Source: Metamycoplasma cloacale (GTDB lineage Bacteria; Bacillota_I; Bacilli_A; Mycoplasmatales; Metamycoplasmataceae). Taken from it: DNA of 64,000 nt. A program made the position numbers and the translations under genes. The DNA lies in assembly GCF_900660735.1 (NCBI RefSeq), contig NZ_LR215049.1, forward strand, positions 124,001 through 188,000, written 5' to 3'. The notes beneath the pieces are model-generated. The model was given only the letters and a program-made list of their open reading frames with translations. It did not search any database and was not told where the DNA came from. Below are positions 1-10,482 of this stretch, piece by piece; position 1 is the first letter of the stretch; each line of letters begins with the position of its first letter.

Positions 1-64
1 TAAATCCAGCAATTGCTGCAATGATTGGTAATACTACACAAATAGCAATTCCTCAACCTGGCAT
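1..64 (-). CDS. Membrane protein N-terminus, partial
   Basis: Only the first 21 codons are inside the window; the gene leaves at base 1. The start begins MPGWGIAICVVLP and continues as a hydrophobic segment, so it probably encodes a membrane protein. The ATG overlaps the preceding stop as TAATG, and a strong Shine-Dalgarno (AGGAAGAGGAGG) lies just upstream inside the preceding gene. Translational coupling with that gene is likely. The product cannot be named from this fragment. Confidence 0.55.
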
Positions 65-951
65 TATTTTCCTCCTCTTCCTAATTTCTTAATTAAGATG
101 TATATAATAAATGGAATAATTAAGATTACTAATATGCTGATAAAGAAAACTTTCGCTCATGTTCAATGACTTTTTGATTTCATTTCTTGCATTTTGTTGT
201 AATCTAAAGCATCATTTCCAAAAAACGCTTGAATGTCGACCATTCTTTTTTTTCTAATAATAGTGTTTATTATAAACAATAATAAAACCATTCCCATTAT
301 ACCACAAAGGATATAAACTACTAAATTAGGGTTGGGGAAAGATTTATGAATTCATGTTTTTCAATCTAATTCGCCCCATTTTTGATTTTGCAATGCTCAT
401 AATATAATAGTAAATAAACCAACATAGAATAATATTGCAACAGTTAATCAAGTTCTTCTCACTTGTTTTAATAGTAGTTTTTGATACAATAGTCCAATAA
501 ATGGTGGGGTAGTAGATATACCGCTTTTGATTGATTCACGGTAATTAGCTACACTTCTTTTAACACCAATAATATCAATTAAATCAAAGGTAAAAGTAAT
601 TATTGCAACAGCACCAACTAAAATCGGTAAGATAAATCAAGTTCAGGGAGCTTTTTCAATTTCGTTTTGAAACCATTGTGGTTTAAATCCAATTATTAAA
701 GCAGTAATAGTTGCAGTTAAGATAAAGATTAATTCAATGCATAACATGAAAGCTTTAATTTTTCTTTCTAGATCAAATACTTTATATATTCCGTTGGGAA
801 TAACTCCTTGAGGATCTTTTAATTTAATACTTTGAGAAGTTAAAGCTTGGGTTTGCATTGTTTCATAATTAATCATGTTATTAATTTCTGAATTTTGCAT
901 TCCATCGCTTTTTACCTTATTTGTTCCAGTAATAATTGGTTTGATATTCAT
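64..951 (-). CDS. Integral membrane protein downstream of lepA
   Basis: A 295-residue protein once UGA is read as Trp. The N-terminal ~70 residues are polar. Then come at least four hydrophobic segments at roughly residues 70-90, 105-125, 170-190 and 205-225, followed by one near the C-terminus. It may belong to the mycoplasma MSC_0882 family of membrane proteins, but this is recollection and unsure. The ATG overlaps the lepA stop as TAATG, and its own stop overlaps the next start in the same way, so lepA and two membrane proteins form a tightly coupled operon. No enzymatic motif was seen. Confidence 0.75.
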
Positions 952-2753
952 TATTTATCCCCTTTAGATGTATCTGTTTTCAAGATTGCAAGAAAGGCTT
1001 CTTGTGGGACTTCAACAGTTCCAATTGATTTCATTCTTTTCTTACCAATTTTTTGTTTTTTCAATAGTTTTTGACGTCTAGTAACGTCTCCACCATATAA
1101 TTTTGCAGTAACATCTTTACGATATGCTTTAACCGTTTCTCTTGCTATTATTTTACCACCAATAGCAGCTTGTACGGGGATTTCAAAGTTTTGTCTTGGA
1201 ATAACTTCTTTTAATTTTTCGGTTAAATCACGGCTTTTTGCATATGCACTATCGCGGTGAGTAATCATTGCTAGCGCATCAACTTTTTCACCATTTAATA
1301 GAATATCAACTTTAACTAAATCACTTTCTTTTAAACCGATAAAATCATATTCAAATGAAGCGTAACCTTTTGAGTATGATTTCATTAAATCGAAGAAATC
1401 AAAGATTGTTTCGTTTAAAGGAAGATCGTATATTAATTTACGACGATAATTATCTAGGTATTCAATATCAATATATTGACCGCGTTTTTGTTGACACAAT
1501 TCCATTATTGCACCAATGTATTCATCAGTTAGAAATATTGAAGCTCTAATATGGGGCTCTTCAATGGTTTTAACTAAACTACGATCAGGAAATAAAGAAG
1601 GGTTAGTAATGTATTGAACATCACCATTGGTTAATGTGATAACAAATTCAACAGATGGAGCAGTTGCAATGATATCTAAATTAAATTCTCTTTCCAGTCT
1701 TTCTTGTAAAACATCCATATGCAGTAATCCAAGAAAACCAATTCTAAAACCAAATCCTAAAGCTTTTGAAGTTTCTGGTTCTCAAACGATTGATGAATCA
1801 GATAGTGAAATTTTTTCCAATGCATCTTTTAGGTCATTATAATCACGAGTATCCACTGGATAGAATCCTGTATAAACCACAGGTTTTAATTTTTTATAAC
1901 CGGGTAATGGATACATTACTGGATTATTTACAAGAGTAATGGTATCACCAACAGCAACATCCTTTACATCACGAATTGATGCTGCAATTCAACCAACCTC
2001 ACCTGCTTGTAATGAATCACGTTTTTCTTCAGTAGGATGTTTAACACCAAGTTCTGTAACAAAATATTTCTTTTTAGTTTGCATAAATAGAATTTCATCA
2101 CCAACTTTGACTTCACCATTGAAAACTCTTGTTAAAACAACAACACCACGATAGTTATCAAAATAACTATCAAAAATTAAAGCTTCTAGTGGTTTAGTTG
2201 TATCTGCTTCTTTTGGGGCAGGGATTTTTTTAATAATTGCATCAACAACTTTATCAATGTTTAAACCTGTTTTTGCTGATATTTCAATTGCCTCACTTGC
2301 ATCAATTCCAATGATATCTTCAATTTCTTTTTTAACGCGTTCAGGATCAGCGCTAGGAAGGTCGCATTTGTTAATAATTGGAATTATTTCAAGGTTGTGT
2401 TCCATTGCTAAATATACGTTAGCAAGAGTTTGCGCTTGAATTCCTTGAGTTGCATCAACTAATAATAATGCCCCTTCACAGGCTGCTAAACTACGTGATA
2501 CTTCATATGTAAAATCGACATGTCCCGGAGTATCAATTAAGTGGAATAAATAATCTTGATATTGAATTTGGATTGCATTTAATTTAATTGTTATTCCACG
2601 TTCTTGTTCTAAATCCATTGTGTCAAGAATTTGAGGACGAGCTTCACGTTTTGAAATTGTGTTAGTGAATTCTAAAATACGATCAGCAAGGGTACTTTTA
2701 CCGTGATCGATGTGAGCTATAATTGCAAAATTTCTTATCTTTGAATTAGTCAT
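951..2753 (-). CDS. lepA: Elongation factor 4 (LepA)
   Basis: A ribosome-bound GTPase that back-translocates or remodels stalled elongating ribosomes. The 600-residue length is normal for the family. GTPase motifs are clear: G1 AHIDHGKST at residues 13-21, the switch I region ERGITIK near residue 51, DTPGH near 75 and NKCD near 129. The C-terminal basic LepA domain is present ([17 protein letters not shown]), ending near residue 600. The reading frame contains in-frame UGA codons. The upstream sequence has no Shine-Dalgarno. A TATAAT at 2763-2768 lies 9 nt before the ATG, so the mRNA may be leaderless or nearly so. Confidence 0.97.
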
Positions 2754-2871
2754 ATTTAAAAAATTATATTTAATTTATTCAAAAAACTAAATAAAATTAG
2801 TGATTTTATAGCTAAAAAAATGTCAAAAAATGCCATTAGTTTTTAATTTAAAAATAGAATAGTCTAAATTG

Positions 2872-2880
2872 TGGTAAAAT
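2872..2880 (+). promoter_or_regulatory. Extended -10 promoter of rpsB-tsf
   Basis: TGGTAAAAT is a TGn-extended -10 box. It would start transcription near 2887 and give a leader of about 140 nt before rpsB. No strong -35 is needed for an extended -10 promoter. Confidence 0.5.
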
Positions 2881-2938
2881 AAGCACATACATTTTATGTA
2901 TTTTGTCCATCAAACAAATAAATAATTGATCAAACATT

Positions 2939-2990
2939 ATTGTGGATTCGACTACTAGTGTCAAATATGATGTGTGTCGTTCGAAGCAAT
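2939..2990 (+). promoter_or_regulatory. Structured leader hairpin upstream of rpsB
   Basis: Within the long rpsB leader, ATTG (2939-2942) pairs with CAAT (2987-2990) and TTCGA (2947-2951) pairs with TCGAA (2981-2985), separated by an asymmetric internal loop. The apical part contains the palindrome ACTAGT. The fold resembles ribosomal-protein autoregulatory leaders in general layout, but I do not recognise it as a known class. Confidence 0.4.
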
Positions 2991-3028
2991 AAGAAGTAAA
3001 ACAAAACAAAAATTAAGGAAATAAAAAA

Positions 3029-3880
3029 ATGTCAGAAAAAGAAATTAAAAACAAAGAAGTTGAAGCTAAAGTTTCAACCGAACAAGAAATCATTTCAAGA
3101 GACAAATTATTAGAAGCTGGTACATACTTTGGTCACAGAGTTAGCCAATGAAACCCAAAAATGAAAAAATACATTTGAGGTAAAAGAATGGGAATTCACA
3201 TTCTAGATATCGCTGCAACTCAAAGATCATTAGAATACTCATACAAGCTATTAAATAAAATGGCTCAAAAACAAGTTTCATTCATTTGAGTAGGAACAAA
3301 AAAACAAGCTAAAAAAGCAATTGAAGAAGCTGCTCACAGAACAAATTCAGTATATGTTTCAGAACGTTGATTAGGTGGAACATTAACTAACTCACAAACA
3401 ATTTTCAGATCAGTAAGAGAACTAGACAGATTAGAAGAACTACAAAAAAATGGTTATGTAGGTTACACTAAAAAAGAAGGTCTATTATTTGACAAGAAAA
3501 TTGCTAAATTACAAAAGAACTTAGGTGGAATTAGATCTCTAGCAGATAAAGCTGTTGCACCACAAGTTATGATCTCTGCTTCTCCAATGGAAGATGAAAT
3601 CGCTTTAAGAGAAGCTAAGAAAAAAGGTATCAAAATTATTGGTATTCAAGATTCAAACTCAGATCCAGATTTAGTAGATATTATCATTCCAGCAAATGAT
3701 GATTCAGTTAAATCAATTACATTAATTACAACAATTCTAGCTGACGCAATTTGTGCAGCTAAAGGTGAAAAACAATTATTCGCATACAAACCAAATGATG
3801 AAATTGTTTTACCAGAAGAACCTAAAAAAGAAAAACCACAATCACCAAAATATAACAAAGAAACATCAGAAAACAATTAA
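3029..3880 (+). CDS. rpsB: 30S ribosomal protein S2
   Basis: Small-subunit ribosomal protein, 283 residues. It is somewhat longer than the ~230-260 of many bacteria because of a charged N-terminal extension ([17 protein letters not shown]) and a C-terminal tail rich in Lys, Pro and Glu. Core S2 motifs are present: [19 protein letters not shown], then [12 protein letters not shown]-like and ERWLGGTLTN segments. The start at 3029 follows AAGGAAAT. tsf lies 21 nt downstream, the conserved rpsB-tsf pairing, so the two are cotranscribed from the promoter near 2875. Confidence 0.97.
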
Positions 3881-3901
3881 TTAAAATTCAAGGAGTATCA
3901 C

Positions 3902-4783
3902 ATGGCTATTGATTTAAATAAAGTTAGAGAATTAAGAGAAAGAACAAACTCAGGATTCCTAGATTGTAAAAACGCTTTAGAAGAAAACAACAACGATATT
4001 GAAGCATCAATTAAATGATTACAAGAAAAAGGAATTATTAAAGCTGCTAAAAAATCTTCAAGAATTGCAGCTGAAGGTGTTACAAGATCATTCATTAGTG
4101 GAAATACTGCTGTTTTATTTGAGTTAAACTCAGAAACAGACTTCGTTGCTAAAAACGCTTTATTCCAAGAATTTGCTGATAAAGTACAAGAAAAATTAGT
4201 TGCATCATCATTTTCATCAATTGAAGAAATTAATGCATTAAAAATTGGTGATTTAACCATTGAAGAACATTGTGCAGATTTAACTGCTAAAATTGGTGAA
4301 AAAATTGCTTTAAGAAGAGTTGAAAAATATGTCGCATCAGAAGATGAAGTTGTTGCTGGTTATACACACGCAAACAACAGAATTGCAGTTATTTTAAAAG
4401 CTAAAGGTTCAAACGCTGAAGCTTTAAGACAATTAGCAATGCACGTTGCAGCTTTAAACCCTGCTCATTTATTTGAAACATGTTTATCAGCAGAAGAATT
4501 AAAAGAAATTCACGAAACAATTGATGCATCACCTGCTTTAGCTAACAAACCAGATAAAATTAAAGAATCAATTAAATCAGGTATGTTAAGAAAAGAATTC
4601 AACGAAAGAGGAGTTCTACTATACCAAAACTTTGTTATGGATGAATCAATTACTGTTGCTAAATTCCTAGAAAATTCTCATTTAGAATTACTTGATGCAA
4701 AACGTTATGAATTAGGTGAAGGTATTGAAAAGAAAACAGTTGACTTCGCAGCTGAAGTTGCTGAACAAATGAACCAAAAATAA
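3902..4783 (+). CDS. tsf: Elongation factor Ts
   Basis: The nucleotide exchange factor for EF-Tu, 293 residues. The N-terminal UBA-like domain carries the family signature around residues 11-26 (LRERTNSGFLDCKNAL). The second EF-Ts signature (ELNSETDFVAKN) lies near residue 80, and the HVAALNP motif of the core follows. A Shine-Dalgarno AAGGAG precedes the ATG. It is the second gene of the rpsB-tsf operon. Its partner EF-Tu is encoded separately at 34811-36004. Confidence 0.97.
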
Positions 4784-4869
4784 TTTTAAAAATTAGTCCA
4801 TTTTAAATTAATGGGCTAATTTTATTTCATAAAAATTCATTGTTTTGAGCAATATTATTTCAATATAAC

Positions 4870-4875
4870 TATAAT
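4870..4875 (+). promoter_or_regulatory. -10 box of a leaderless promoter (chrA)
   Basis: TATAAT ends 7 nt before the ATG at 4883, and no Shine-Dalgarno is present. A possible -35 TTGAGC lies at 4845-4850. Transcription should begin at or next to the start codon. Confidence 0.6.
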
Positions 4876-4882
4876 AGTAATT

Positions 4883-5542
4883 ATGAAAAAAGCAAACAAT
4901 AAAAAACGTTTTATATTTTGACAAGTCATTTGATTTATTATCTTGACGACATTTGTTGGTTTTGGTGGTGGCAATGCAATAATGCCAGTTATTAAAAAAC
5001 AAGCCGTTGATAAAAGGCAATGATTAACAGAAGAGGAATTTGACCATGTTGTAATTATTACTAATATGTTACCTGGTGCTTCTGTTATTGAAGCATTGAG
5101 TTATATTGCGATAAAACTATTAGGTTTTTGAAAAGGAATGATTGCGACAATAATAGCAATATTACCACATTGTTTATTAGCTTTTGGATTACTTTTATTA
5201 ACAAAATATATTCCCAAGGAATATCTATATGTTATTGCTTTAGGAATTTTAGTTACAATTATTGGATTGTTAATTAATTTTGCAATTAGGTATTTAAAAA
5301 AGAGTTTTAAACCATTAGGTTTTACTTTGTGATTCAGTTTATTTTTAATTACTTTACTATTTAGTTTATTTATTCCAACTCCATATAATATGCCAGTATT
5401 TATTATGCTAAGCATTATTGCGATTTTCTTCATTGTTGTTTCCATTAAGAAAAAACATAAGAAAAGAATGGAATTAGAACAACAGATATATAAACAAGAG
5501 AATGTTAATGAAAATACAAATAGTGGTGATAAACATGATTAG
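4883..5542 (+). CDS. chrA: Chromate transporter family protein, N-half
   Basis: A 219-residue membrane protein of the CHR (chromate ion transporter) family. The conserved N-terminal motif FVGFGGGNAIMPVI is visible near residue 25, followed by NMLPGAS, the counterpart of the family's PGP motif, and by about five hydrophobic segments. The C-terminal ~30 residues are hydrophilic (KKHKKRMELEQQ). It overlaps the second CHR gene by 8 nt, and such half-size CHR proteins act as pairs. True substrate unknown; the family is named for chromate, but physiological roles differ. The start is leaderless. Confidence 0.85.
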
Positions 5543-6203
5543 TGCATTGCTTTTATCAATCCCGTTATTGATTTTTATTTCATTGGCTATATTCGGTGGA
5601 GGACAAGTGTTTATGCCTGTTTTCCAATGAATGTGAAAATTGCTAGATAGTTTATTTCAATGTGGTATAAACCAAGAATTAATTGACAATATATTTTCCG
5701 TTTCAAATGCTACACCTGGTGTTATTTCAACTAAATTTGGATTAATCACTGGTTTTATTGTTGCAAAAGGTGAGTGGTGAGGTTATATAGCGATGTTTTT
5801 AACATTTCTTGTCTTTGTAATTCCACCAATTATTGTTATGCATTTTAGTATGAAAAAAGTTAATAAAATTCAAAACAATGTTGTTTTAAAGAGATTGTTT
5901 ATGATTATGAATCCGGTTGTTGCCGGAATAATTGCAGCATTAGTTTTTCAGTTAATATTATCAACAATGTTTCCTTATATTATGTTTAATGAATCAGCTA
6001 AACAATATATGGGAATTATTGAAAAAGAAAATAGTTCAAAGGTTGCTTTCTTTAGTGGTTGAAGAGCAATTGCATTATATGTTTGAGTTCCATTAGGAAT
6101 CACATTTAGTTCAATAGCAAGTTGAAAGAAAGTACCAATTTGAGCAATTATAATTATTAATTTACAATTAACATTTTTAGTTTTCCAACCATGAATAAAA
6201 TAG
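5535..6203 (+). CDS. chrA: Chromate transporter family protein, C-half
   Basis: A 222-residue membrane protein of the CHR family and partner of the overlapping upstream gene. It repeats the family motifs in shorter form: FGGGQVFMP near residue 22 and NATPGVISTKFG near residue 60, then several membrane segments. The two overlapping half-genes probably form one heterodimeric transporter. The last codons run into a bidirectional terminator shared with rlmB. Confidence 0.82.
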
Positions 6204-6226
6204 TCAATCTTTTGTGTTGACTATTT
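6198..6226. terminator. Bidirectional terminator between chrA and rlmB
   Basis: AAATAGTCAA (6198-6207) pairs with TTGACTATTT (6217-6226), followed by a T-run on the plus strand and preceded by an A-run. It serves both converging genes; both stop codons lie inside the stem. Confidence 0.75.
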
Positions 6227-6907
6227 TTTCTTTGTTAATTCATACATTGCTATTCCAGAAGCAACAGATACATTCAATGATTGAACTAAACCAAATTGTT
6301 CAATGTATATTACTTCATCGGCATGTTTAATTAAGGTATTTGAAACGCCAGATTCTTCATTACCAACAATTAAACAGGTTGGTTTAGCAAATGAAATTTG
6401 ATGTAGTTTTTTAGCTTGATTGTTTAGTGCTGTTGCATAAATTCAAAAACCATTTTTCTTTAAATAATCAATTGCTTCAAATAAACTTGCGATTTTAATA
6501 ATTTTGACATTATTGAATCCACCTGATGACGTTTTTAGTACAGTAGGTGTAACTTCACAAGCACGATTTTTAGGAATAATAATATGGTTAATTCCAAAGA
6601 CATTAGCTGAACGAATGATTGCTCCGAAGTTTTGCGGATCTTGAATATGATCAAGAATTAAAACGTTTTCGGGTTTATCTTTCAATATAACACCAATATC
6701 ATGATATTGGTAGTCTTCAATTTCAGCAATGTACCCTTGATGATTACCTTTAACTAAATTATTTAATTCAAAATATGATAGATATTTAATTTTAGGGAAA
6801 TTGATTTTTTTATCTTGAAGATTGTTTTGTATATATAAAGTTTTAATAGGAAAATTGTTTTTAATAGCATCTAGAACTGAATTTTTACCAAAAATATATT
6901 GTTTCAT
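6221..6907 (-). CDS. rlmB: TrmH-family rRNA 2'-O-methyltransferase (RlmB-like)
   Basis: A SPOUT-class methyltransferase that probably methylates the 2'-O of G2251 in 23S rRNA, 228 residues. The N-terminal substrate-binding domain opens with [15 protein letters not shown]. The catalytic domain has the TrmH motifs in order: DPQNFGAIIRSA near residue 95, IVGNEESGVS near 180 and SLNVSVASGIAMYEL near 210. Its ATG overlaps the cysS stop as TAATG. The cysS-rlmB pairing is common in Firmicutes and mollicutes and supports the RlmB assignment over other TrmH paralogues. Confidence 0.9.
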
Positions 6908-8109
6908 TAGATTAATTTTCTTTCTTGTAATTGTGCTCTTAGTTCATCACTTAATTCATAATTTTTATCAGCTACTGCTTGTTTTCATTGCTTATATGTT
7001 TCAATATCGTTTTTAGATACATATTGATCTAAAAAAGCAAAACCTAAGTTTCTTAAAATATAGAAAAATGTATTTAGATTGTTTTCATCTTTAGTTAAAG
7101 TAAAGATTTCTTTATAAGCATTTGCAAATTCTAGATTAGCAACTAATTGCATAATTGTTTTAACAACATCTAAATCAACAGTGAATTGTTTTTCTTCTAA
7201 TTGATATTTGTTTCATAAATTCTTAAATTTATTAACTAATTTTTGGTTTGTATCAAATAATTGATCAGTGATATTAATTGGTTTTGCATAGTTAGTAGTT
7301 AGAATCATTAATTTGTATGTTTCTGGGTCATATTTTTCTAAAAATGTGTGTGGAAAAATTAGGTTACCAATTGATTTAGACATTTTTTGGTCTTTGTAAT
7401 TAATTGTTCCAAAATGTAATCAACCTTTAGAAATTGGAGCATTGTGTAGTGCGTAATGTTGAATGTTTTCATTTTCATGGTGAGGGAAAATTAAATCTAA
7501 ACCACCACCGTGGTAATCTAATGTTTCACCATTGAAATATTTGTTAATAAAACAGCTACATTCTGTATGTCAACCAGGTCTTCCTAAACCAAATGGACTA
7601 TTGTATTTAACACCTTCATTTGTATCTTTTCATAAAGCGAAATCAGAAGGATTTTTTTTATCAAACTTATCGTTGTCGTAATTTAGGTTATCTAATTTTT
7701 GACCACTAATTGAACCATATACGTTTTTATATTTTTCTACGTCAAAGAAAACATTGACACCCTTTTGATAAGCGGCTCCTTTGTCAATTAATGCTTGAAT
7801 GTATTCATACATTTCATTTAAAGAATCAGTTACTCTAACAGCTTTTGTTGGCAGTTCTAGATTGAATTGTTTAAAGATATCTCAATAATATTGTTCATAA
7901 AATGAAGCAATTTCTTTTTCTGTTTTATTTTCCTCAATGGCTCTTTTAATAATTTTGTCATCAATATCAGTGATGTTGTGCAAGTAATACACATTTTCAC
8001 CTAAATATCTTTGTGCTCTAATCATTAAATCAAAAGTCACAGTTGGACGAATATTGCCAATGTGAGGATAGTTATAAACAGTTGGGCCACATAAATAATA
8101 TTTTTTCAT
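6907..8109 (-). CDS. cysS: Cysteinyl-tRNA synthetase
   Basis: Charges tRNA-Cys, 400 residues, shorter than the ~460 of typical bacterial enzymes. The zinc-binding and HIGH region appears at once ([16 protein letters not shown], residues 4-19), so the ~20-residue N-terminal leader of longer homologues is missing. KMSKSIG lies near residue 245 and the anticodon-binding helical domain follows. The start at 8109 has no Shine-Dalgarno. A TAATAT hexamer ends 7 nt upstream, so the message is probably leaderless. It is divergent from argS across only 64 bases. Confidence 0.95.
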
Positions 8110-8116
8110 ATGGTTT

Positions 8117-8122
8117 ATATTA
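8117..8122 (-). promoter_or_regulatory. -10 box of leaderless cysS promoter
   Basis: TAATAT on the minus strand ends 7 nt before the cysS ATG. An overlapping TATAAT two bases further upstream is an alternative register. No ribosome binding site is present. Confidence 0.5.
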
Positions 8123-8160
8123 TATATGTTTAACTGCTATCTGAATTTATTTTTTTTAGT

Positions 8161-8166
8161 TATAAT
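8161..8166 (+). promoter_or_regulatory. -10 box of leaderless argS promoter
   Basis: TATAAT ends 7 nt before the ATG at 8174 and no Shine-Dalgarno follows. Start of transcription and translation should coincide. Confidence 0.6.
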
Positions 8167-8173
8167 TATAACT

Positions 8174-9799
8174 ATGAACACAACCAAAGATATTATTATT
8201 GCTTCACTAGAAGAAGCGTTAAAAAAATTAAACATCAATAAAGCAGTTATTTTAACCGAATCTAAAAACTATGGTGATTATTCAACCAATTTACCTTTAA
8301 CTTTACAAAAAGATTTAGGTAAAAAAGCAATGGAAATTGCAAATGATTTAGTTAAAAATATTGATTTAAAAAAATATACTGCAATTAGTGAAATTCAAGT
8401 TGCTGAACCAGGTTTTATCAACTTCTGAGTTTCAGATTCTGTTTTAGTTGATACAGTAAACTCAATCATCGCCCAAGGTGAACACTATGGCGAAGTATTA
8501 CAAAAGGATAAAGGAGCAGTTAATATTGAGTTCGTCTCAGCTAACCCAACAGGATTTTTACACATTGGACATGCAAGAAATGCTGCAATTGGAGCAACAT
8601 TATGCAATGTTATGGAAAAAGCTGGACACCGGGTTGTGCGTGAATATTTAGTAAATGATTACGGAAATCAAATGCATAATCTAGCCATTTCAATTTTTGC
8701 TAGATATCAACAAATTTTCAATCCATCATATGAAATGCCAGAAGATGCATATCGTGGTGGAGATGTTATTCATTTTGCTAAAGCATTTTATGAAAAATAT
8801 AATGATCAATACAAAAATGTAGAATTCACTAAAGAAATAGAAGTTTTATTTAAAGAATTCGGACGTGAAATTGCATTAGAAAATATTAAAAAAGATTTAA
8901 AAAGCTTCGGTGTATGAATGGATTTATATTCATCAGAAAAAGAAGCATATGAAAAAAATGAAGTATGACCATACATTCATAAATTGAAAACCACATACAA
9001 AAAAGACGGAGCTGTTTGATTAGCAACCACAACAGGTGGCAAAGATGACAAAGATAGAGTTATTATTAAATCAAACGGTGATTCAACATATCTATGTGCA
9101 GATATTGCTTACCACGCAAAGAAATTTGAAGCATTAGGCGATAAAGAAAAAGGAAAAATCATTGATATTTGAGGAGCTGACCACTCGGGTTATGTAGAAC
9201 GTGTGAAGTTCTCATTTGAAGATTTAGGATACAGAAGAGATCAAATTGAAATGATTTTATTCCAATTGTTAAGAATTGTTAAAGATGGTGTTGAAATTAA
9301 AATGTCTAAACGTTTAGGTACATCATTTACTTTAAGAGAATTACTTGAATTAGTTGGAAAAGATGCGGTTAGATATTTCTTAATTGACAGATCATACAAT
9401 TCAAAGATTGACTTTGATGTTAAGAAAGTAACTGAAGCAAATGAAACAAACCCAATGTTTATCATTAAATATGCACATGCTCGTTGTGCACAAATGTTAG
9501 ATAAAGCTGGATATTCTTCAGTAAAGGCAAAATCATTAGATGATGAATATGCACAAAAACTTGTTAATGAATTAAAAGAATATCCTGAATTAATTCAAAC
9601 AATGGCTAAAACATACAAAGTAAATCTACTACCTCAATATCTTTTAAAACTAGCTGGAACGTTTAATTCATTCTATTCAAATGTTAAGGTTTTAGGAACA
9701 GAACATGAAGAAAGTTATATAGCTTTAGTCAAGGCAACAAAAATAGTTTTAGCAAACGGAATGAATTTAATGGATTTAGATATTCCTGAAAAAATGTAA
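8174..9799 (+). CDS. argS: Arginyl-tRNA synthetase
   Basis: Charges tRNA-Arg; class I synthetase of 541 residues, normal length. The HIGH signature HIGHARN lies near residue 131 and the KMSK loop IKMSKRLGT near residue 376, followed by the all-helical anticodon-binding domain with a tyrosine-rich YAHARC segment near 435. A longer frame opens upstream at 8126, but the ATG at 8174 matches the family N-terminus and fits the leaderless -10 spacing. Divergent from cysS. Confidence 0.96.
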
Positions 9800-9802
9800 T
9801 GT

Positions 9803-9830
9803 AAAAATGGAGCATTGAATGCTCCTTTTA
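9803..9830 (+). terminator. Terminator of argS
   Basis: GGAGCAT (9809-9815) pairs with ATGCTCC (9819-9825) around a 3-nt loop, flanked by A-run and T-run. Confidence 0.75.
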
Positions 9831-9846
9831 TATTGCAATATTTAAG

Positions 9847-10266
9847 TTATTCTTTATTTGAAACAGATGTATTTTCTTGATTGCTTTTTTCTGGTGTAGG
9901 AATAATAACATCTCTGTTTTCTTTCATAATGAATGCTAATCCAATAATTCCAAAAATAGGCATTGTTATGCAACCAATAAATGTTACTAATTTTGCAGTC
10001 ATATTTGTAGTTAGGAATGCAGCTAATCCAGCGAAAACATAGAAAAGAATTAAACATGCAATACCGAGACTACCCAATAATACCATAAAGGTTATAGCAC
10101 CCATTCCTATGGGTGCGGGATTTTTATGTGTTGAAGACACAAAAGCAGCACCGATTCTAAAAATTATTGGTATTAAAATTACATTTGACAAAAGGATTAA
10201 CAAGAAAATAATTGCTAATTTAGCATAAAATTTAGATTTTGAAGTTTTAGATTTTGTTTTATTCAT
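9847..10266 (-). CDS. Small integral membrane protein
   Basis: A 139-residue protein not recognised as a known family. It has a basic N-terminus (MNKTKSKTSKSKFYAK), three hydrophobic segments near residues 18-40, 52-80 and 88-108, and a hydrophilic C-terminal tail. The open frame extends upstream to 10365, but the ATG at 10266 has a Shine-Dalgarno (AAGGAAAA) and a sensible N-terminus. It lies downstream of metK, separated by terminator hairpins. Confidence 0.7.
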   Translation of the reverse strand: MNKTKSKTSKSKFYAKLAIIFLLILLSNVILIPIIFRIGAAFVSSTHKNPAPIGMGAITFMVLLGSLGIACLILFYVFAGLAAFLTTNMTAKLVTFIGCITMPIFGIIGLAFIMKENRDVIIPTPEKSNQENTSVSNKE

Positions 10267-10379
10267 ATATTCATTTTCCTTAAATGTATGTTTATATATG
10301 TTCAGTGTTATAAACAATATTTGATATTTATTAATACAATACTCAATTAAGTACAATGTACCCAAAATTTAAGTCTAAC

Positions 10380-10422
10380 AAAAAAAAAAAAAAACAGATT
10401 TGGTCTTTTTTCTTCTGTTTTT
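10380..10422 (-). terminator. Terminator of metK
   Basis: On the minus strand AAAAACAGA pairs with TCTGTTTT, followed by a T-run of about 15. The T-run appears as an A-tract on the plus strand. Confidence 0.6.
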
Positions 10423-10452
10423 ACAAACAAAATTTAGTTTTAGTTAAAAAAA

Positions 10453-10471
10453 TATTGAGTATGACTCAATA
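10453..10471. terminator. Hairpin just downstream of metK
   Basis: TATTGAGT and ACTCAATA form an 8-bp stem around the loop ATG, about 12 bases past the metK stop. There is no T-run, so it may protect the 3' end rather than terminate. Confidence 0.35.
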
Positions 10472-10482
10472 CTTCGTAAAAA

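Noticed and set aside
951-2753. Apparent split of lepA (and of tsf, cysS, secA, lysS, eno, holB and others) into fragments
   Set aside because: All internal stops are TGA at conserved Trp positions and the frame does not change; this is genetic code 4, not pseudogenisation.
4883-6203. One chromate transporter gene broken by a frameshift
   Set aside because: Each half has its own motif set and start, and half-size CHR pairs with overlapping genes are normal in Firmicutes and mollicutes.
10380-10394. A15 tract as a phase-variable promoter element
   Set aside because: On the minus strand it is the T-run of the metK terminator; unlike the T20 after tuf, no -10 box follows it.
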